Shown piece after piece: positions 1-9,839 of a DNA stretch of 64,000 nucleotides. Where the stretch lies: the NCBI RefSeq assembly GCF_000466965.1, contig NZ_BATB01000004.1, positions 62,001-126,000 of the forward strand. The letters run 5' to 3'. The translations under genes and the position numbers were made by a program. The number at the start of each line of letters is the position of its first letter. The first letter of the stretch is position 1. Source of the DNA: Limimaricola cinnabarinus LL-001. GTDB taxonomy: Bacteria > Pseudomonadota > Alphaproteobacteria > Rhodobacterales > Rhodobacteraceae. A model generated the notes under the pieces. That model was not told where the DNA came from. It saw nothing but the letters and a program-made list of their open reading frames with translations, and did not search any database.

Positions 1-105
1 CGCCTCGACGGCCTCGCGCACCGTCTCGAGCGCGGCGAGCTGCGCGTCGCGGTTCTCGCGGAAGGCGTCCGATGCGGCCGGAACGGCGGAGCGCAGCACC
101 CCCAT
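1..105 (-). CDS. mccB: methylcrotonyl-CoA carboxylase beta subunit, N-terminal fragment
   Basis: Only the first 35 codons are in the window; the gene runs off the left edge. Its ATG (103-105) overlaps the TGA of the upstream acyl-CoA dehydrogenase in an ATGA junction, so the two are translationally coupled. The visible N-terminus begins [18 protein letters not shown] and continues with a helical stretch (DAQLAALETVREAVEA), matching the start of carboxyltransferase (beta) subunits of biotin-dependent methylcrotonyl-CoA carboxylase, which commonly begin with a similar SDAFRxNRAAxLAL segment. MCC carboxylates 3-methylcrotonyl-CoA, the product of the isovaleryl-CoA dehydrogenase encoded just upstream, in leucine degradation. 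The identification rests on a short N-terminus plus gene order, so it is inference. Confidence 0.65.
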   Translation of the reverse strand, partial: MGVLRSAVPAASDAFRENRDAQLAALETVREAVEA

Positions 106-1268
106 CAGCGCACCTTGGCCATCATCTCGCGTCCGATCAGCATGCGGCGGATCTCGCTTGTGCCCGCGCCGATCTCCATCAGCTTGGCATCGCGAAAGAT
201 CCGGGCCACCACGCTTTCGTTCATGAAGCCGGCGCCGCCCATCGCCTGCACCGCCTGATGCGCGACCACCATCGCCTCCTCAGAGGCGTAGAGCACGCAG
301 GCGGCGGCGTCGGCGCGGGTCACCCGGCCCTCGTCGCAGGCGCGGGCCACGGCATAGACATAGGCGCGCGCAGAGCCGAGCTTGGTGTAGATGTCGGCGA
401 TCTTGCCCTGCATCAGCTGGAAATCCCCGATAGGCTGTCCGAACTGCTTGCGCTCGGCGAGATAGGGCATGATTTCGTCGAGGCAGGCGGCCATGATGCC
501 GGTACCGATCCCCGACAGCACGACGCGCTCGTAGTCGAGCCCACTCATCAGCACCTTCACGCCGCGCCCGACCTCGCCCAGCACGTTCTCGTCCGGCACC
601 TCGACATTCTCGAACACCAGCTCGGCGGTGTTGGAACCGCGCATGCCGAGCTTATCGAAATGCTCCGAAGTGGAGAAGCCCGCCATGCCGCGCTCGACGA
701 CGAAGGCGGTGATGCCCTTGGAGCCCGCTTCGGGGTCGGTCTTGGCATAGACCACCAGCGTTTCGGCGTCGGGGCCGTTGGTGATCCAGTACTTGGTGCC
801 GTTGAGCGTCCAGCCACCGGAGGTCCGATCGGCGCGCAGGCTCATCGACACCACGTCGGAGCCTGCCCCGGCCTCGGACATGGCGAGCGCGCCGACATGC
901 TCGCCGGTCACCAGCTTGGGCAGGTATTTCGCCTTTTGCGCGTCGTTGCCGTTGAGCGCGATCTGGTTCACGCAGAGGTTCGAATGCGCCCCGTAGCTCA
1001 GCGCCACGGAGGCGGAGGCCCGCGCGATCTCCTCGACCGCGACGACATGCGCGAGATAGCCCATGCCCGCGCCGCCATATTCCTCGGGCACGGTGATGCC
1101 CAGAAGGCCCAGATCGCCCATCTCGCACCACAGATCGGCTGGGAACAGATTGGACTTGTCGATCTCGGCGGCGCGGGGCTTCAGCCGCTCCTGCGCCCAG
1201 CGGTGCACCGTCTCTCGCAGGCTGTCGCCATCCTCGCCCAGATCGAACCTCATCGCGTGATCGAACAT
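105..1268 (-). CDS. ivd: isovaleryl-CoA dehydrogenase
   Basis: A 387-residue acyl-CoA dehydrogenase, the usual family length. It should oxidise isovaleryl-CoA to 3-methylcrotonyl-CoA in leucine catabolism using FAD and pass electrons to ETF. Visible features are the FAD-binding segment [10 protein letters not shown] (about 129-138), the WITNG motif (161-165) and the C-terminal GGAGF and GAGTSEIRR motifs. The catalytic base of the isovaleryl-CoA subgroup lies in the segment [10 protein letters not shown], with Glu247 as the likely base; most other acyl-CoA dehydrogenases carry the base near the C-terminus, so this placement supports ivd. The next gene downstream is the MCC beta fragment, as expected for the leucine pathway. 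The fused indolepyruvate oxidoreductase gene ends 10 bp upstream, so the three are probably one transcript. Confidence 0.93.
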   Translation of the reverse strand: MFDHAMRFDLGEDGDSLRETVHRWAQERLKPRAAEIDKSNLFPADLWCEMGDLGLLGITVPEEYGGAGMGYLAHVVAVEEIARASASVALSYGAHSNLCVNQIALNGNDAQKAKYLPKLVTGEHVGALAMSEAGAGSDVVSMSLRADRTSGGWTLNGTKYWITNGPDAETLVVYAKTDPEAGSKGITAFVVERGMAGFSTSEHFDKLGMRGSNTAELVFENVEVPDENVLGEVGRGVKVLMSGLDYERVVLSGIGTGIMAACLDEIMPYLAERKQFGQPIGDFQLMQGKIADIYTKLGSARAYVYAVARACDEGRVTRADAAACVLYASEEAMVVAHQAVQAMGGAGFMNESVVARIFRDAKLMEIGAGTSEIRRMLIGREMMAKVR

Positions 1269-1278
1269 CGCACTCTCC

Positions 1279-4200
1279 CTATTCCGCCGCCACCTGGTGC
1301 GGCGTGTCGTTCTTGATCACGGCGCGGAGCGCGTCGCGGATCGGCGCCGCCTGCTCCATCGCCGCCAGCTTCACCGGCCCGAAGCCGCGGATCTGGTCGG
1401 GCAACTCCAGAAGCTTGAGGATCTCGGCATCGTGCCCTTGGCCCAACCGCTCCTGCGCAAGATCCATGTCCGCCTCATAGGCACCGATCAGCGCCCGCTC
1501 GCGCTTGCGTTCCTCGGTGCGGCCAAAGACGTCGAACGCGGTGCCGCGCAGCCGTTTGCCCCGCGCCAGCAGACCGAACGCCTTGAGGATCCATGGGCCG
1601 AACTCGCGCTTTTTCGGCCGGCCTTCGGCATCGGTGCCCGGTAGCCCCGGCGGCGCGAGGTTGAAGGCGATCCTGTAGTCGCCGTCGAACTGGTTCTTGA
1701 GGTTCTCCGAGAATTCGGGCCGCGTGAACAGCCGCGCGACCTCATATTCATCCTTGCAGGACAAAAGCTTGGCATAGTTTTGCGCAACGGCGCGGGTGAT
1801 CTTGTCGGCTTGCGCATGGCCCTTCACCGCCGCACGGACCCGTGCCACCCGGTCGGTGTAGCGCCGCGCGAGCCTTGCATCCTGATAGGCGGTCAGGTGC
1901 CCGGTGCGGTGCGCCACAAGCTGGTCGAGTGTCATCTGCGCCTGCGGCAGATGCGGCGGCTCGTCGGTCTCGCCCATCTCGGCGATCACCCGCTTGGGCT
2001 CTGCCGCCATGACCCTACCCCAGTTGAAGGCGTCGAGGTTCGACTGCACCGCCACGCCGTTGAGGCGCACGGCCTGCGTGATGGCCTCGCGACCCACCGG
2101 GATGAAGCCCTGCTGCCAGGCATAGCCCAGCATCATGATGTTGACCGCGATCTCGTCGCCGCACAGCTCGCGCGCGACATGGGCGAAATCGTGAAAATGC
2201 TCCGAGGAGCGCACCGTATTTTCGACCGCGCGCATGACACCGGCCGAGCGAAAGTCGAAGTCGCGCTGCCGCACGAAATCCGAGGTGGGCGAAAGCTTGG
2301 TGCTCATCACCGCATGGGTGCGGCTCGTGTCGCACAGTGTGACCCCGTCCTTCGACGCCGCGACGACGCTGTCGGCAGCGAGCAGCAGGTCGGCGGTGCC
2401 GGTCGCGATGCGCGGCGCCGTCGCGGGCCGCTCATGCGTCGAGATGCGGATATGGCTCAGCACCGCGCCACCCTTCTGCGCGAGACCGGCCATGTCGAGG
2501 ATCATCGGCGACAGACCCTCCATGTGCGCGGCCACGCCCAGGAGCGCGCCGATGGTCAGCACGCCGGTGCCACCCACCCCGGTGACGGCGATGTTCCACG
2601 GTCGGCTGATCTCGGGCAATTGCGGCTCGGACAGCATCGATACGTCGGGGCCCTCCGCCGCCGGGCGCTTGTGCAGCCCGGCCCCGCGCACGGTGACGAA
2701 GCTGGGACAGAAACCCTTGAGGCAGGAGAAATCCTTGTTGCAGGCCGACTGGTTGATCTGGCGCTTGCGGCCCAGCTCGGTTTCCAGCGGCTCGACCGCG
2801 ATGCAGTTCGACTGAACCGAGCAATCGCCGCAGCCCTCGCAGACCGCCGGGTCGATATGCACCCGCATGTCGGGGTCGTCGGCGCGGCCCCGCTTGCGGC
2901 GGCGGCGCAGCTCGGCGGCGCAGGTCTGGACATAGACCATGACCGTGACGCCCTCGATCTCGCGCAGCTCCTTCATCACCGCGTCGATATCGTCGCGGTG
3001 TCGGATCTCGGTTCCGGGCGCGAGATCGACGCGGTCGTAGCTCTCGGGATGATCCGAGAGCAGGACGATCCGGGCCACGTTCTCATGCGCGACCTGATGG
3101 GTCACCTGCTCGGGCGAGAGCGGGCCATCAACCTTCTGGCCGCCGGTCATTGCGACCGCGTCGTTGTAGAGGATCTTGTAGGTGATGTTGGCGCGGGCCG
3201 CGACCGATTGGCGGATCGCCAGATGGCCGGAATGAAAGAAGGTGCCGTCGCCGAGATTCACGAAGCGGTGCTTCTCGTCGGTGAACCTGCCGATCGAGGT
3301 CCATGGCACGCCCTCGGCGCCCATATGGGTGAAGGTCTCGGTGTTCCGGTCCATCCACTGCACCATGTAGTGGCAACCGATCCCCGCCATCGCCTTGGAG
3401 CCTTCGGGCACCTTGGTCGAGGTGTTGTGGGGGCAGCCGGGGCAGTAGTGCGGCAGCCGGGTGATCGGCGCCTCGTGCGCCTGCCCCCGCGCGTGGCCCG
3501 CCTCGAGCCGACGCAGCTCCGCCTCGATCCGGTCGTGCAGCCCTTCGGGCAGGTCGATGTGCAGCAATCGGTCGGCGATGGCGCGACCGACCGAACCCAC
3601 GGTGAGCCCTTGGCTCAGCGACAGGAAAGGCCGGTCCTTCTCGTCATGCTTGCCGATGATCCGCGGCCGCACGTCGGCGCGCCAGTTGAAAAGTTGCTGC
3701 TTGATCTGGTTCTCGATGATCTCGCGGCGCTCCTCGACGATCAGCACCTCCTCAAGACCTTCGGAAAAATGCCGGATGCCCTCGGGCTCCAGCGGCCAGG
3801 GCATGCGCACCTTGTAGAGCCTGAGGCCGATCGCCTGCCATTCATCAGGCCCCAGCCCCATCTCGGCCAGCGCTTGCCGGACGTCCTCATAGGCCTTGCC
3901 CGAGGCGACGATGCCGAAACGGGCATCGGGCGTATCGATGGTCACCTGATCGACACGGTTGGCGCGGGCGAAGGCCAGCGCCGCAAAGCCCTTGTATTCC
4001 TGCAGCCGCTCGTCCTGATCGAGTGGCGCGTCCGGCCAGCGCAGGTTCAACCCGCCCTCGGGCATCTCGAAATCGGTGGGCCGCAGGAACTGCCGCCGCT
4101 CTTGCCCGAGATCGACCACCGTGGAGGTCTCGACCGTCTCGGAGATCACCTTGTAGCCGACCCAGCAGCCCGAGTAGCGCGACATGGCGATGCCGAGGAG

Positions 4201-4746
4201 ACCCAGCTCGAGGAACTCGTGCACGGAGCTGGGATACAACATCGGCATCAGGGCCGAGATGAAGGCGTGGTCCGACTGGTGCGGGATCGAGGACGACTTG
4301 CAGGTGTGGTCGTCTCCCGCAAAGGCCAGCACACCGCCATTGGCCGAGGTGCCCGCCGCGTTGGCGTGCTTGAGCACATCGCCAGAGCGATCAACGCCCG
4401 GTCCCTTGCCGTACCACAAGCCCAAGAGCCCATCCTTCCTCGCGCCCTCGGACAGGCCAAGCTGCTGGCTGCCCCAGACCGCGGTGGCGGCGAGATCCTC
4501 GTTGACGCCGGGCTGGAACACGATGTCGAGCGGGTCGAGATGCTTCCGCGCAGCCATCAGCTGCTGATCGTATCCGCCCAAGGGCGAGCCGCGATATCCC
4601 GAGATGAAGGTGCCGGTATTGAGCCCCGCCGCGCGGTCGCGACGCATCTGGGTCATCGGCAGGCGCACCAGCGCCTGTATTCCGGTCAGGAAGACATGAC
4701 CTGTCTCCGCCGTGTACTTGTCGTCGAGCGACATTCGCATCGTCAT
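1279..4746 (-). CDS. indolepyruvate ferredoxin oxidoreductase, fused alpha-beta form
   Basis: A 1155-residue protein in which the thiamine-diphosphate-binding alpha part and the gamma/beta part of 2-oxoacid:ferredoxin oxidoreductase are joined in one chain, the form common in alpha- and betaproteobacteria. It is expected to decarboxylate aryl- or branched-chain 2-oxoacids to the acyl-CoA. The N-terminal half has the [12 protein letters not shown] pyruvate-oxidoreductase motif (near residue 50). A CPGCPHN motif lies near residue 435. An iron-sulfur type cysteine cluster ([13 protein letters not shown]) lies near 635 and is followed by further cysteines ([13 protein letters not shown]). The C-terminal half contains the [11 protein letters not shown] nucleotide-type glycine motif. 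Three in-frame ATGs lie at the start (residues 1, 3 and 5); I kept the longest. Sitting between putA and ivd, it fits an amino-acid degradation cluster. Confidence 0.9.
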   Translation of the reverse strand: MTMRMSLDDKYTAETGHVFLTGIQALVRLPMTQMRRDRAAGLNTGTFISGYRGSPLGGYDQQLMAARKHLDPLDIVFQPGVNEDLAATAVWGSQQLGLSEGARKDGLLGLWYGKGPGVDRSGDVLKHANAAGTSANGGVLAFAGDDHTCKSSSIPHQSDHAFISALMPMLYPSSVHEFLELGLLGIAMSRYSGCWVGYKVISETVETSTVVDLGQERRQFLRPTDFEMPEGGLNLRWPDAPLDQDERLQEYKGFAALAFARANRVDQVTIDTPDARFGIVASGKAYEDVRQALAEMGLGPDEWQAIGLRLYKVRMPWPLEPEGIRHFSEGLEEVLIVEERREIIENQIKQQLFNWRADVRPRIIGKHDEKDRPFLSLSQGLTVGSVGRAIADRLLHIDLPEGLHDRIEAELRRLEAGHARGQAHEAPITRLPHYCPGCPHNTSTKVPEGSKAMAGIGCHYMVQWMDRNTETFTHMGAEGVPWTSIGRFTDEKHRFVNLGDGTFFHSGHLAIRQSVAARANITYKILYNDAVAMTGGQKVDGPLSPEQVTHQVAHENVARIVLLSDHPESYDRVDLAPGTEIRHRDDIDAVMKELREIEGVTVMVYVQTCAAELRRRRKRGRADDPDMRVHIDPAVCEGCGDCSVQSNCIAVEPLETELGRKRQINQSACNKDFSCLKGFCPSFVTVRGAGLHKRPAAEGPDVSMLSEPQLPEISRPWNIAVTGVGGTGVLTIGALLGVAAHMEGLSPMILDMAGLAQKGGAVLSHIRISTHERPATAPRIATGTADLLLAADSVVAASKDGVTLCDTSRTHAVMSTKLSPTSDFVRQRDFDFRSAGVMRAVENTVRSSEHFHDFAHVARELCGDEIAVNIMMLGYAWQQGFIPVGREAITQAVRLNGVAVQSNLDAFNWGRVMAAEPKRVIAEMGETDEPPHLPQAQMTLDQLVAHRTGHLTAYQDARLARRYTDRVARVRAAVKGHAQADKITRAVAQNYAKLLSCKDEYEVARLFTRPEFSENLKNQFDGDYRIAFNLAPPGLPGTDAEGRPKKREFGPWILKAFGLLARGKRLRGTAFDVFGRTEERKRERALIGAYEADMDLAQERLGQGHDAEILKLLELPDQIRGFGPVKLAAMEQAAPIRDALRAVIKNDTPHQVAAE

Positions 4747-4860
4747 GCGCCCCTCCCCTGGCTAATGACATGCAAAGTCTAAACGCGATGCGGTGAAACG
4801 CAGTCCCTGTTTTTTACAGCTTGGCGACACAACGCCGTGACACTGGCAACCGCGGAGGCC

Positions 4861-4902
4861 AAAAGCAGAAACGGCGTCACTCTCCCGAGCAACGCCGTTT
4901 CT
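4861..4902 (-). terminator. Rho-independent terminator of putA
   Basis: A perfect 11-bp inverted repeat (AGAAACGGCGT at 4867-4877 and ACGCCGTTTCT at 4892-4902) with a 14-nt loop lies 66 bp past the putA stop. Read on the minus strand, the stem is followed by GCTTTT, the expected U tract. It separates putA from the oxidoreductase gene starting at 4746, which therefore probably has its own promoter in 4750-4860. Confidence 0.8.
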
Positions 4903-4968
4903 CTTCCTTGCCGTCACCTGCGCGTCATGCGTCGCGTAGATATCGAGGCGTTCAGGCTCCCGTCGTTC

Positions 4969-7900
4969 TCAACCGACGCTGGCCAGCAGGCTGGCGTTGC
5001 CGCCCGCCGCGGTGGTATCGACGCAGACATGCCGCTCAAGCTGGAGCCGCAGCGCGAAATCCTCCTCGGAAAGGAGCGGGATGCGCTTGCCCTCGCGATT
5101 GGCCAGAGCCTGACGCAGGGGACGCAAGGCTTCGGCACCGCCGCGCAGGACGACGGCATCGAAGCCCGAAAGGTCCTCGAGGGCTGCGGGGTCGAGCGTG
5201 CCGTCGAGATTGTTCTCGCCCGACAGCCCCGGAGCGATGCCCACGGCGGCACAGCCCACGGCATGGGCGGCCTCGATCTGGGCTTTCGCCTCCTCGACCG
5301 AGGGGCCGAGGCACAGCACCGTGCCGCGCGGCACCACCGAAAGCCGGTTCGATTCGCCGGTCGGCCCCGGAAGGGTGACGGTATCGCGCCGGTCGAGATC
5401 GGGGGTGGCGGCATCCAGAAGCGTCTGTACCTTCCGGCTTGGAACTTCGCGCCCGTTCGCGGGCAGAGAGGCGATGCGCATCGGCTCGGTGAAGCGCGCG
5501 ACGTAGCGCGGCCCGCCTGCCTTGGGGCCCGTGCCCGACAGCCCCTCGCCGCCAAAGGGCTGGGAGCCGACGATGGCACCGATCTGGTTGCGGTTGACGT
5601 AGAGGTTGCCGACCTCCACGCGCTGCGTCACCTGCTCGACCCGTTCGTCGATGCGGGTGTGCAGACCGAAGGTAAGGCCGTAACCGGTGGCGTTCACCGC
5701 GTCGATCACGGCGTCGATCTCGCCCGCCTTGAAGGTGGCGACGTGCAGCACGGGGCCGAAAATCTCGCGCTCCAGATCCTCGATGCCGCCCAGCTTGATC
5801 AGGGCCGGGCCGATGAAATGGCCCTTGGCAGGCGTGTCGAGCTGCCACATGAGGCGCCCCTCCCGCTTGGCCTTCTCAAGATGCTCGACGATGCCCTTCT
5901 CGGCGCGCGCGTCGATGACCGGCCCCACATCGGTGGCGTGGCTCCACGGATCACCGATGCCCATCTCCTCGGCCGCGCCCTTGAGCATTTCGAGGAAATG
6001 CTCGGCGATATCCTCCTGCAGGTACAGCATCCGGAGCGCCGAGCAGCGCTGACCGGCCGACTGGAAGGCGGAGTTGACGATATCGCGCACCGCCTGCTCG
6101 GGCAGCGCGGTGCTGTCGACGATCATCGCGTTGAGACCGCCGGTCTCTGCGATGAGCGGCGCGGTCGGGTCCATGTTGGCGGCCATGGCGCGGTCGATGC
6201 CGATCGCCGTCTCGGTGGAACCGGTGAAGCACACGCCCGCGATGCGCGGGTCGGAGGTGATCGCGGCGCCTACCACCTTGCCCGCGCCGGGCAGGAGCTG
6301 CAGCGCGTCGCGCGGCACACCGGCCTCGTGCAGCAGCCGCACGCCCAGCGCCGCGGTGAGCGGCGTGGATTCCGCCGGTTTGGCCAGCACGGCGTTTCCG
6401 GCAGCGAGCGCCGCGGCCACCTGGCCGGTGAAGATTGCCAGCGGGAAGTTCCACGGGCTGATGCAGGCGAAGGTGCCGCGCGCCGGGTCCTTCAACTCCT
6501 CGCCGCGCGCCGCGTAGTAGCGCAGGAAATCGACCGCCTCGCGCAGTTCGGCCACGGCGTCCTTGGGCGTCTTGCCCGCTTCGCGCGCGGTGAGCGCGAA
6601 GAACTCGTGCGCGTTCTCTTCGAACAGGTCGGCTGCCCGACGCAGCGCGGTGCCGCGGGTCGAAGCTGGGGCTTGCCAGCGGCGCGCGTGGGCGATGGCA
6701 TTCTCGACATCGGCTTCGGACGACATCATCACCTCGCCCACCACGTCCGACGGATCGGCGGGGTTGGTGACGGGCAGCACCTCGGCCCCTTCGGCGGCCT
6801 CCTCGGTGGCGAGGATCGGCTCGGAGCGCCATTTGGCATCGCGGAAGGCCGCGCGCCCGGCGTCGAATTCGGCCAGCGCGTCGACCGCGGTGAGATCCCA
6901 GCCACGCGAATTCTCGCGCTCGGGCTGGAACAGCGCACGCGGATCGCGCAGCACCTTGGGGCGCGGGCCGCCCAGCTTTTCGAACGGATCGGCGGCGACC
7001 ACCTCGGCTGGCACCTTCTCGTCGACGATCTGGTTCACGAAGCTGGAGTTCGCGCCGTTCTCCAGCAGGCGACGCACCAGATAGGCGAGCAGGTCGCGAT
7101 GCGCGCCGACGGGGGCATAGATGCGCAGTCGCGTCGCGTCCGACTCGATCTGCTTGTCATGAAGTGCCTCGCCCATTCCATGCAGGCGCTGGAACTCGAA
7201 ATCGCGGCGTTCGCCCGCCATCTCCATGACGGCGGCGACGGAATGGGCGTTGTGGGTCGCGAACTGCGGATAGATCCGGTCGGTCATGTCCAAGAGCCGC
7301 TTGGCGCAGGAGAGCCACGCCACGTCGGTCGCGGCCTTCTCCGTGAAGACCGGGAAATCCTCGAGCCCCTCGACCTGCGCGCGCTTGATCTCAGTGTCCC
7401 AATAGGCGCCCTTGACGAGGCGGACCATGATCTTGCGATCGAGCTTTTCCGACAGGGCGTAGAGCCAGTCGATCACCGGGCCGACGCGGCGGCCGAAGGC
7501 CTGTACCACGACGCCGAAGCCGTCCCAGCCGGCGAGCTCGGGGGCCGACAGCACCGCCTCGATGATGTCGAGCGACAGGTCCAGCCGGTCGGCCTCCTCG
7601 GCATCGACGTTGAGACCCATGTTGCCCGCCTTGGCGGCGCGGGCCAGCTTGGTCAGGCGCGGCACCAGCTCGGCCATGACCCGCTCGCGCTGGGCCTCCT
7701 CGTAGCGCGGATGCAGCGCAGAAAGCTTGACCGAGATGCCCGGATTGTCGCGGATGTCGGGCGCGGTGGCCTCCTCGGAGATCCGCGCGATCGCGTTCTC
7801 GTAGCTCTTCATGAAGCCTGCGGCGTCCTTCGCGGTCAGCGCGGCCTCGCCCAGCATGTCGTAGGAATAGGTCACGCCGCTCTTCACCGGGCCTTGGCTG

Positions 7901-8445
7901 CGCTTGATCGCCTCGTCAATGTCGCGGCCCAGCACGAAGGTCCTGCCCATCTCGCGCATGGCGGCATAGGTCGCGGCACGGATCACCGGCTCGCCCAGAC
8001 GCTTGATCGCGCGGCGCAGCACAAGGCCCAGCCCCTCACCCTTCTCGTCGAGCACCTTGCCGGTCAGCATCAGCGCCCAGGTCGAGGCGTTGACCAGCGG
8101 CGAGGCCGCCTTTCCAAGATGCGCGCTCCAGTCCGAGGGCGTGATCTTGTCGTCGATCAGCGCGTCGATGGTCTTGGCGTCGGGCACCCGCAAGAGCGCC
8201 TCGGCAAGGCACATCAGCGCGATGCCTTCGCGGGTCGAAAGGCCGTATTCGGCAAGGAACGCTTCCATGATGCCGGGGCGCGTGTCGTTGCGGATCGCGC
8301 GCACCAGCGCGGCACCGCGGCGGGTGGCGGCGGCGCGCAGATCCTCGGAGATCGGGTTGGCGGCCATCAGATCGGCAAGAACCGCGGTCTCGTCGCGACG
8401 ATGATCGGCACGGATGCGGTGGCGCAGATCGACAAGCTCGCTCAT
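4969..8445 (-). CDS. putA: bifunctional proline dehydrogenase / L-glutamate gamma-semialdehyde dehydrogenase PutA
   Basis: A 1158-residue PutA that oxidises proline to glutamate in two steps. The N-terminal FAD-dependent proline dehydrogenase half carries the barrel motif MVRLVKGAYWDTEIKRAQ. The C-terminal NAD-dependent aldehyde dehydrogenase half carries ETGGLNAMIVD (near residue 765, catalytic Glu region) and SAGQRCSALR (near 798, nucleophilic Cys), and about 170 residues extend beyond the dehydrogenase domain. There is no ribbon-helix-helix domain, so it is not the trifunctional autoregulated form. I chose the ATG at 8443-8445 (MSELVDLRHR) because CAAGGGGG lies a few bases upstream; an earlier in-frame start at 8478 has no such site. 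The divergent Lrp-type gene is the expected regulator, as for PutR in Rhodobacter capsulatus. Confidence 0.96.
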   Translation of the reverse strand: MSELVDLRHRIRADHRRDETAVLADLMAANPISEDLRAAATRRGAALVRAIRNDTRPGIMEAFLAEYGLSTREGIALMCLAEALLRVPDAKTIDALIDDKITPSDWSAHLGKAASPLVNASTWALMLTGKVLDEKGEGLGLVLRRAIKRLGEPVIRAATYAAMREMGRTFVLGRDIDEAIKRSQGPVKSGVTYSYDMLGEAALTAKDAAGFMKSYENAIARISEEATAPDIRDNPGISVKLSALHPRYEEAQRERVMAELVPRLTKLARAAKAGNMGLNVDAEEADRLDLSLDIIEAVLSAPELAGWDGFGVVVQAFGRRVGPVIDWLYALSEKLDRKIMVRLVKGAYWDTEIKRAQVEGLEDFPVFTEKAATDVAWLSCAKRLLDMTDRIYPQFATHNAHSVAAVMEMAGERRDFEFQRLHGMGEALHDKQIESDATRLRIYAPVGAHRDLLAYLVRRLLENGANSSFVNQIVDEKVPAEVVAADPFEKLGGPRPKVLRDPRALFQPERENSRGWDLTAVDALAEFDAGRAAFRDAKWRSEPILATEEAAEGAEVLPVTNPADPSDVVGEVMMSSEADVENAIAHARRWQAPASTRGTALRRAADLFEENAHEFFALTAREAGKTPKDAVAELREAVDFLRYYAARGEELKDPARGTFACISPWNFPLAIFTGQVAAALAAGNAVLAKPAESTPLTAALGVRLLHEAGVPRDALQLLPGAGKVVGAAITSDPRIAGVCFTGSTETAIGIDRAMAANMDPTAPLIAETGGLNAMIVDSTALPEQAVRDIVNSAFQSAGQRCSALRMLYLQEDIAEHFLEMLKGAAEEMGIGDPWSHATDVGPVIDARAEKGIVEHLEKAKREGRLMWQLDTPAKGHFIGPALIKLGGIEDLEREIFGPVLHVATFKAGEIDAVIDAVNATGYGLTFGLHTRIDERVEQVTQRVEVGNLYVNRNQIGAIVGSQPFGGEGLSGTGPKAGGPRYVARFTEPMRIASLPANGREVPSRKVQTLLDAATPDLDRRDTVTLPGPTGESNRLSVVPRGTVLCLGPSVEEAKAQIEAAHAVGCAAVGIAPGLSGENNLDGTLDPAALEDLSGFDAVVLRGGAEALRPLRQALANREGKRIPLLSEEDFALRLQLERHVCVDTTAAGGNASLLASVG

Positions 8446-8497
8446 TGGCGGACCCCCTTGAGTAAAATTCCGGATCATTCTACTCCTGATGAGCTAA

Positions 8498-8535
8498 GGC
8501 GCGTTTCCCGAAGATCGAAGGAAAACGCGCTTTTT
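8498..8535 (+). terminator. terminator-like hairpin in the putA-putR intergenic region
   Basis: GCGCGTTTCC (8499-8508) pairs with GGAAAACGCGC (8520-8530, one bulged A), followed directly by TTTTT (8531-8535). It lies between two divergent genes and ends 33 bp before the putR ATG, so it cannot terminate an upstream plus-strand gene. It could attenuate putR in its own leader, or be a chance or regulatory hairpin. Confidence 0.55.
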
Positions 8536-8568
8536 GCGTTGAATACTTCGCCAATCGCGGGACGAAAG

Positions 8569-9039
8569 ATGAGCAATTCCGACACTGGCAGCCATCTGGA
8601 CCGCACGGACTACCGCATTCTCGCCGAATTGGCAGCAAACGCTCGGCTTCCGGTCACCGAGCTTGCGATCCGGGTGGGGCTGTCGAAGAGCCCCTGCCAG
8701 GTGCGGCTGAAGCGGCTGCAGGAAAAGGGTGTGATTCGCGGGTTTCGAACGGTGATCGACCCGGCCAAGCTCGGGCTCGACCACGTTGCCTTCGTGGAGG
8801 TGCGGCTGGCCGACACGACCGAGAAATCGCTCAGCGCCTTCAACGCGGCCGTGCAGCTGATCACCGAGGTCGAGCAGTGCCACTTGATCGCGGGCAGCTT
8901 CGATTACCTGCTCAAGGTGCGCACCCGCGACATCCGCAGCTACCGCGAGGTGCTCGGCACCAAGATCTCGGCTCTGCCGGGGGTCGCAGGCACCTCCACC
9001 TATGTCTCGATGCAGCCGATCATCGACGACACGATGTGA
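8569..9039 (+). CDS. putR: Lrp/AsnC-family transcriptional regulator, proline-responsive PutR
   Basis: A 156-residue Lrp/AsnC protein. The N-terminal winged helix-turn-helix reads from DRTDYRILAELAANARL through LAIRVGLSKSPCQVRLKRL (about residues 10-55), and the C-terminal RAM ligand-binding domain includes GSFDYLLKVRTRD. The start is the ATG at 8569, which gives the canonical LDxxDxxIL beginning and is preceded by GACGAAAG. It is divergent from putA with a 123-bp intergenic region, the same arrangement as putR-putA in Rhodobacter capsulatus, where PutR activates putA in response to proline. Assignment as PutR is from family plus position. Confidence 0.9.
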   Translation: MSNSDTGSHLDRTDYRILAELAANARLPVTELAIRVGLSKSPCQVRLKRLQEKGVIRGFRTVIDPAKLGLDHVAFVEVRLADTTEKSLSAFNAAVQLITEVEQCHLIAGSFDYLLKVRTRDIRSYREVLGTKISALPGVAGTSTYVSMQPIIDDTM

Positions 9040-9050
9040 TCCTTTCCGAC

Positions 9051-9093
9051 CGCCGCGACGCCATGTAGTGCGCTTCCTATTCGCGTCGCGGCG
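9051..9093. repeat. 11-bp perfect inverted repeat downstream of putR
   Basis: CGCCGCGACGC (9051-9061) and GCGTCGCGGCG (9083-9093) are exact reverse complements with a 21-nt loop, starting 12 bp after the putR stop. No U tract follows, so it may be a Rho-linked or mRNA-stabilising 3' hairpin rather than an intrinsic terminator. Confidence 0.6.
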
Positions 9094-9189
9094 TGACGCG
9101 CCCTCACCATCCTGTCATCGCCGGGCACCGCGCTGGACGCCCCGGCGGCGCGGCGCGATGATGAAACGCCCCTTCAGAAAGCCGCCCAG

Positions 9190-9798
9190 ATGCTCGACGC
9201 CGCCGCCCGCCGCCTGATCGATCCGCCGCTCAACGCCATCGGCCGGGCCTTGGCGCGCGCGGGCGTCACAGCCGACGCGGTGACGCTGGCGGGACTGACG
9301 CTGGGTTTGGTGGCGGCAGCGATGATCGCACTGGATGCGCCGTTGTGGGCCCTGGGGCCGCTTCTGACGTCGCGGCTGGCCGACGGTCTCGACGGGGCGG
9401 TGGCGCGGGCGACCCGGCGCACCGATTGGGGCGGCTATCTCGACATCGCCGCCGATTTCGCCTTCTACGGTGCGATCCCGCTATCCTTCGTGCTGGCCGA
9501 TCCCGGCGGCAACGGTGCCGCGGGCGGATTTCTGCTTGCTGCCTTCTACTTCAACGGCACGACCTTTCTGGGCTACGCGGTCCTTGCCGAAAAGCGGGGT
9601 CTGCGGACCTCGGCGCAGGGGGTGAAATCGCTCTATTTCTCGAACGGGCTGCTCGAAGGCACCGAAACGATCGGCTTCTTCGTGGCGCTGTGCCTGCTGC
9701 CGGGCTGGTTCGCGCCGCTGGCCTGGATCTTCGGATCGCTGTGCTATCTGAGCGGCACCTTGCGACTGATCGGGGCCCGCAAGGCATTCCCGAGCTAG
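9190..9798 (+). CDS. CDP-alcohol phosphatidyltransferase family membrane protein
   Basis: A 202-residue integral membrane enzyme with several hydrophobic segments. The family motif is present as LADGLDGAVARATRRTDW followed by GGYLDIAAD (about residues 63-90), giving the conserved D..DG..AR...G...D...D metal-binding residues. It should transfer a phosphoalcohol onto or from a CDP-activated lipid or alcohol; the substrate cannot be read from the sequence. The spacing between AR and the following conserved G is seven residues, whereas the classical motif has eight (or the first of the two glycines shifts the register). The start has only a weak AGAAAG upstream. It precedes an epimerase and sugar transferase gene, which hints at envelope or polysaccharide work, though putR-side readthrough is possible. 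Confidence 0.82.
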   Translation: MLDAAARRLIDPPLNAIGRALARAGVTADAVTLAGLTLGLVAAAMIALDAPLWALGPLLTSRLADGLDGAVARATRRTDWGGYLDIAADFAFYGAIPLSFVLADPGGNGAAGGFLLAAFYFNGTTFLGYAVLAEKRGLRTSAQGVKSLYFSNGLLEGTETIGFFVALCLLPGWFAPLAWIFGSLCYLSGTLRLIGARKAFPS

Positions 9799-9839
9799 CG
9801 GCATCTGGTTTTGCCGGCCTCGATCGGCTAGCCGAAACC

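Noticed and set aside
1780-4782. A 1000-codon plus-strand frame opposite the oxidoreductase
   Set aside because: No family motifs are visible, and it is fully antisense to a clear conserved gene; expected in high-GC sequence.
4837-8568. A very long plus-strand open frame upstream of putR and overlapping putA
   Set aside because: It is the antisense shadow of putA in GC-rich DNA; only the 3' part from 8569 encodes a recognisable protein (PutR).
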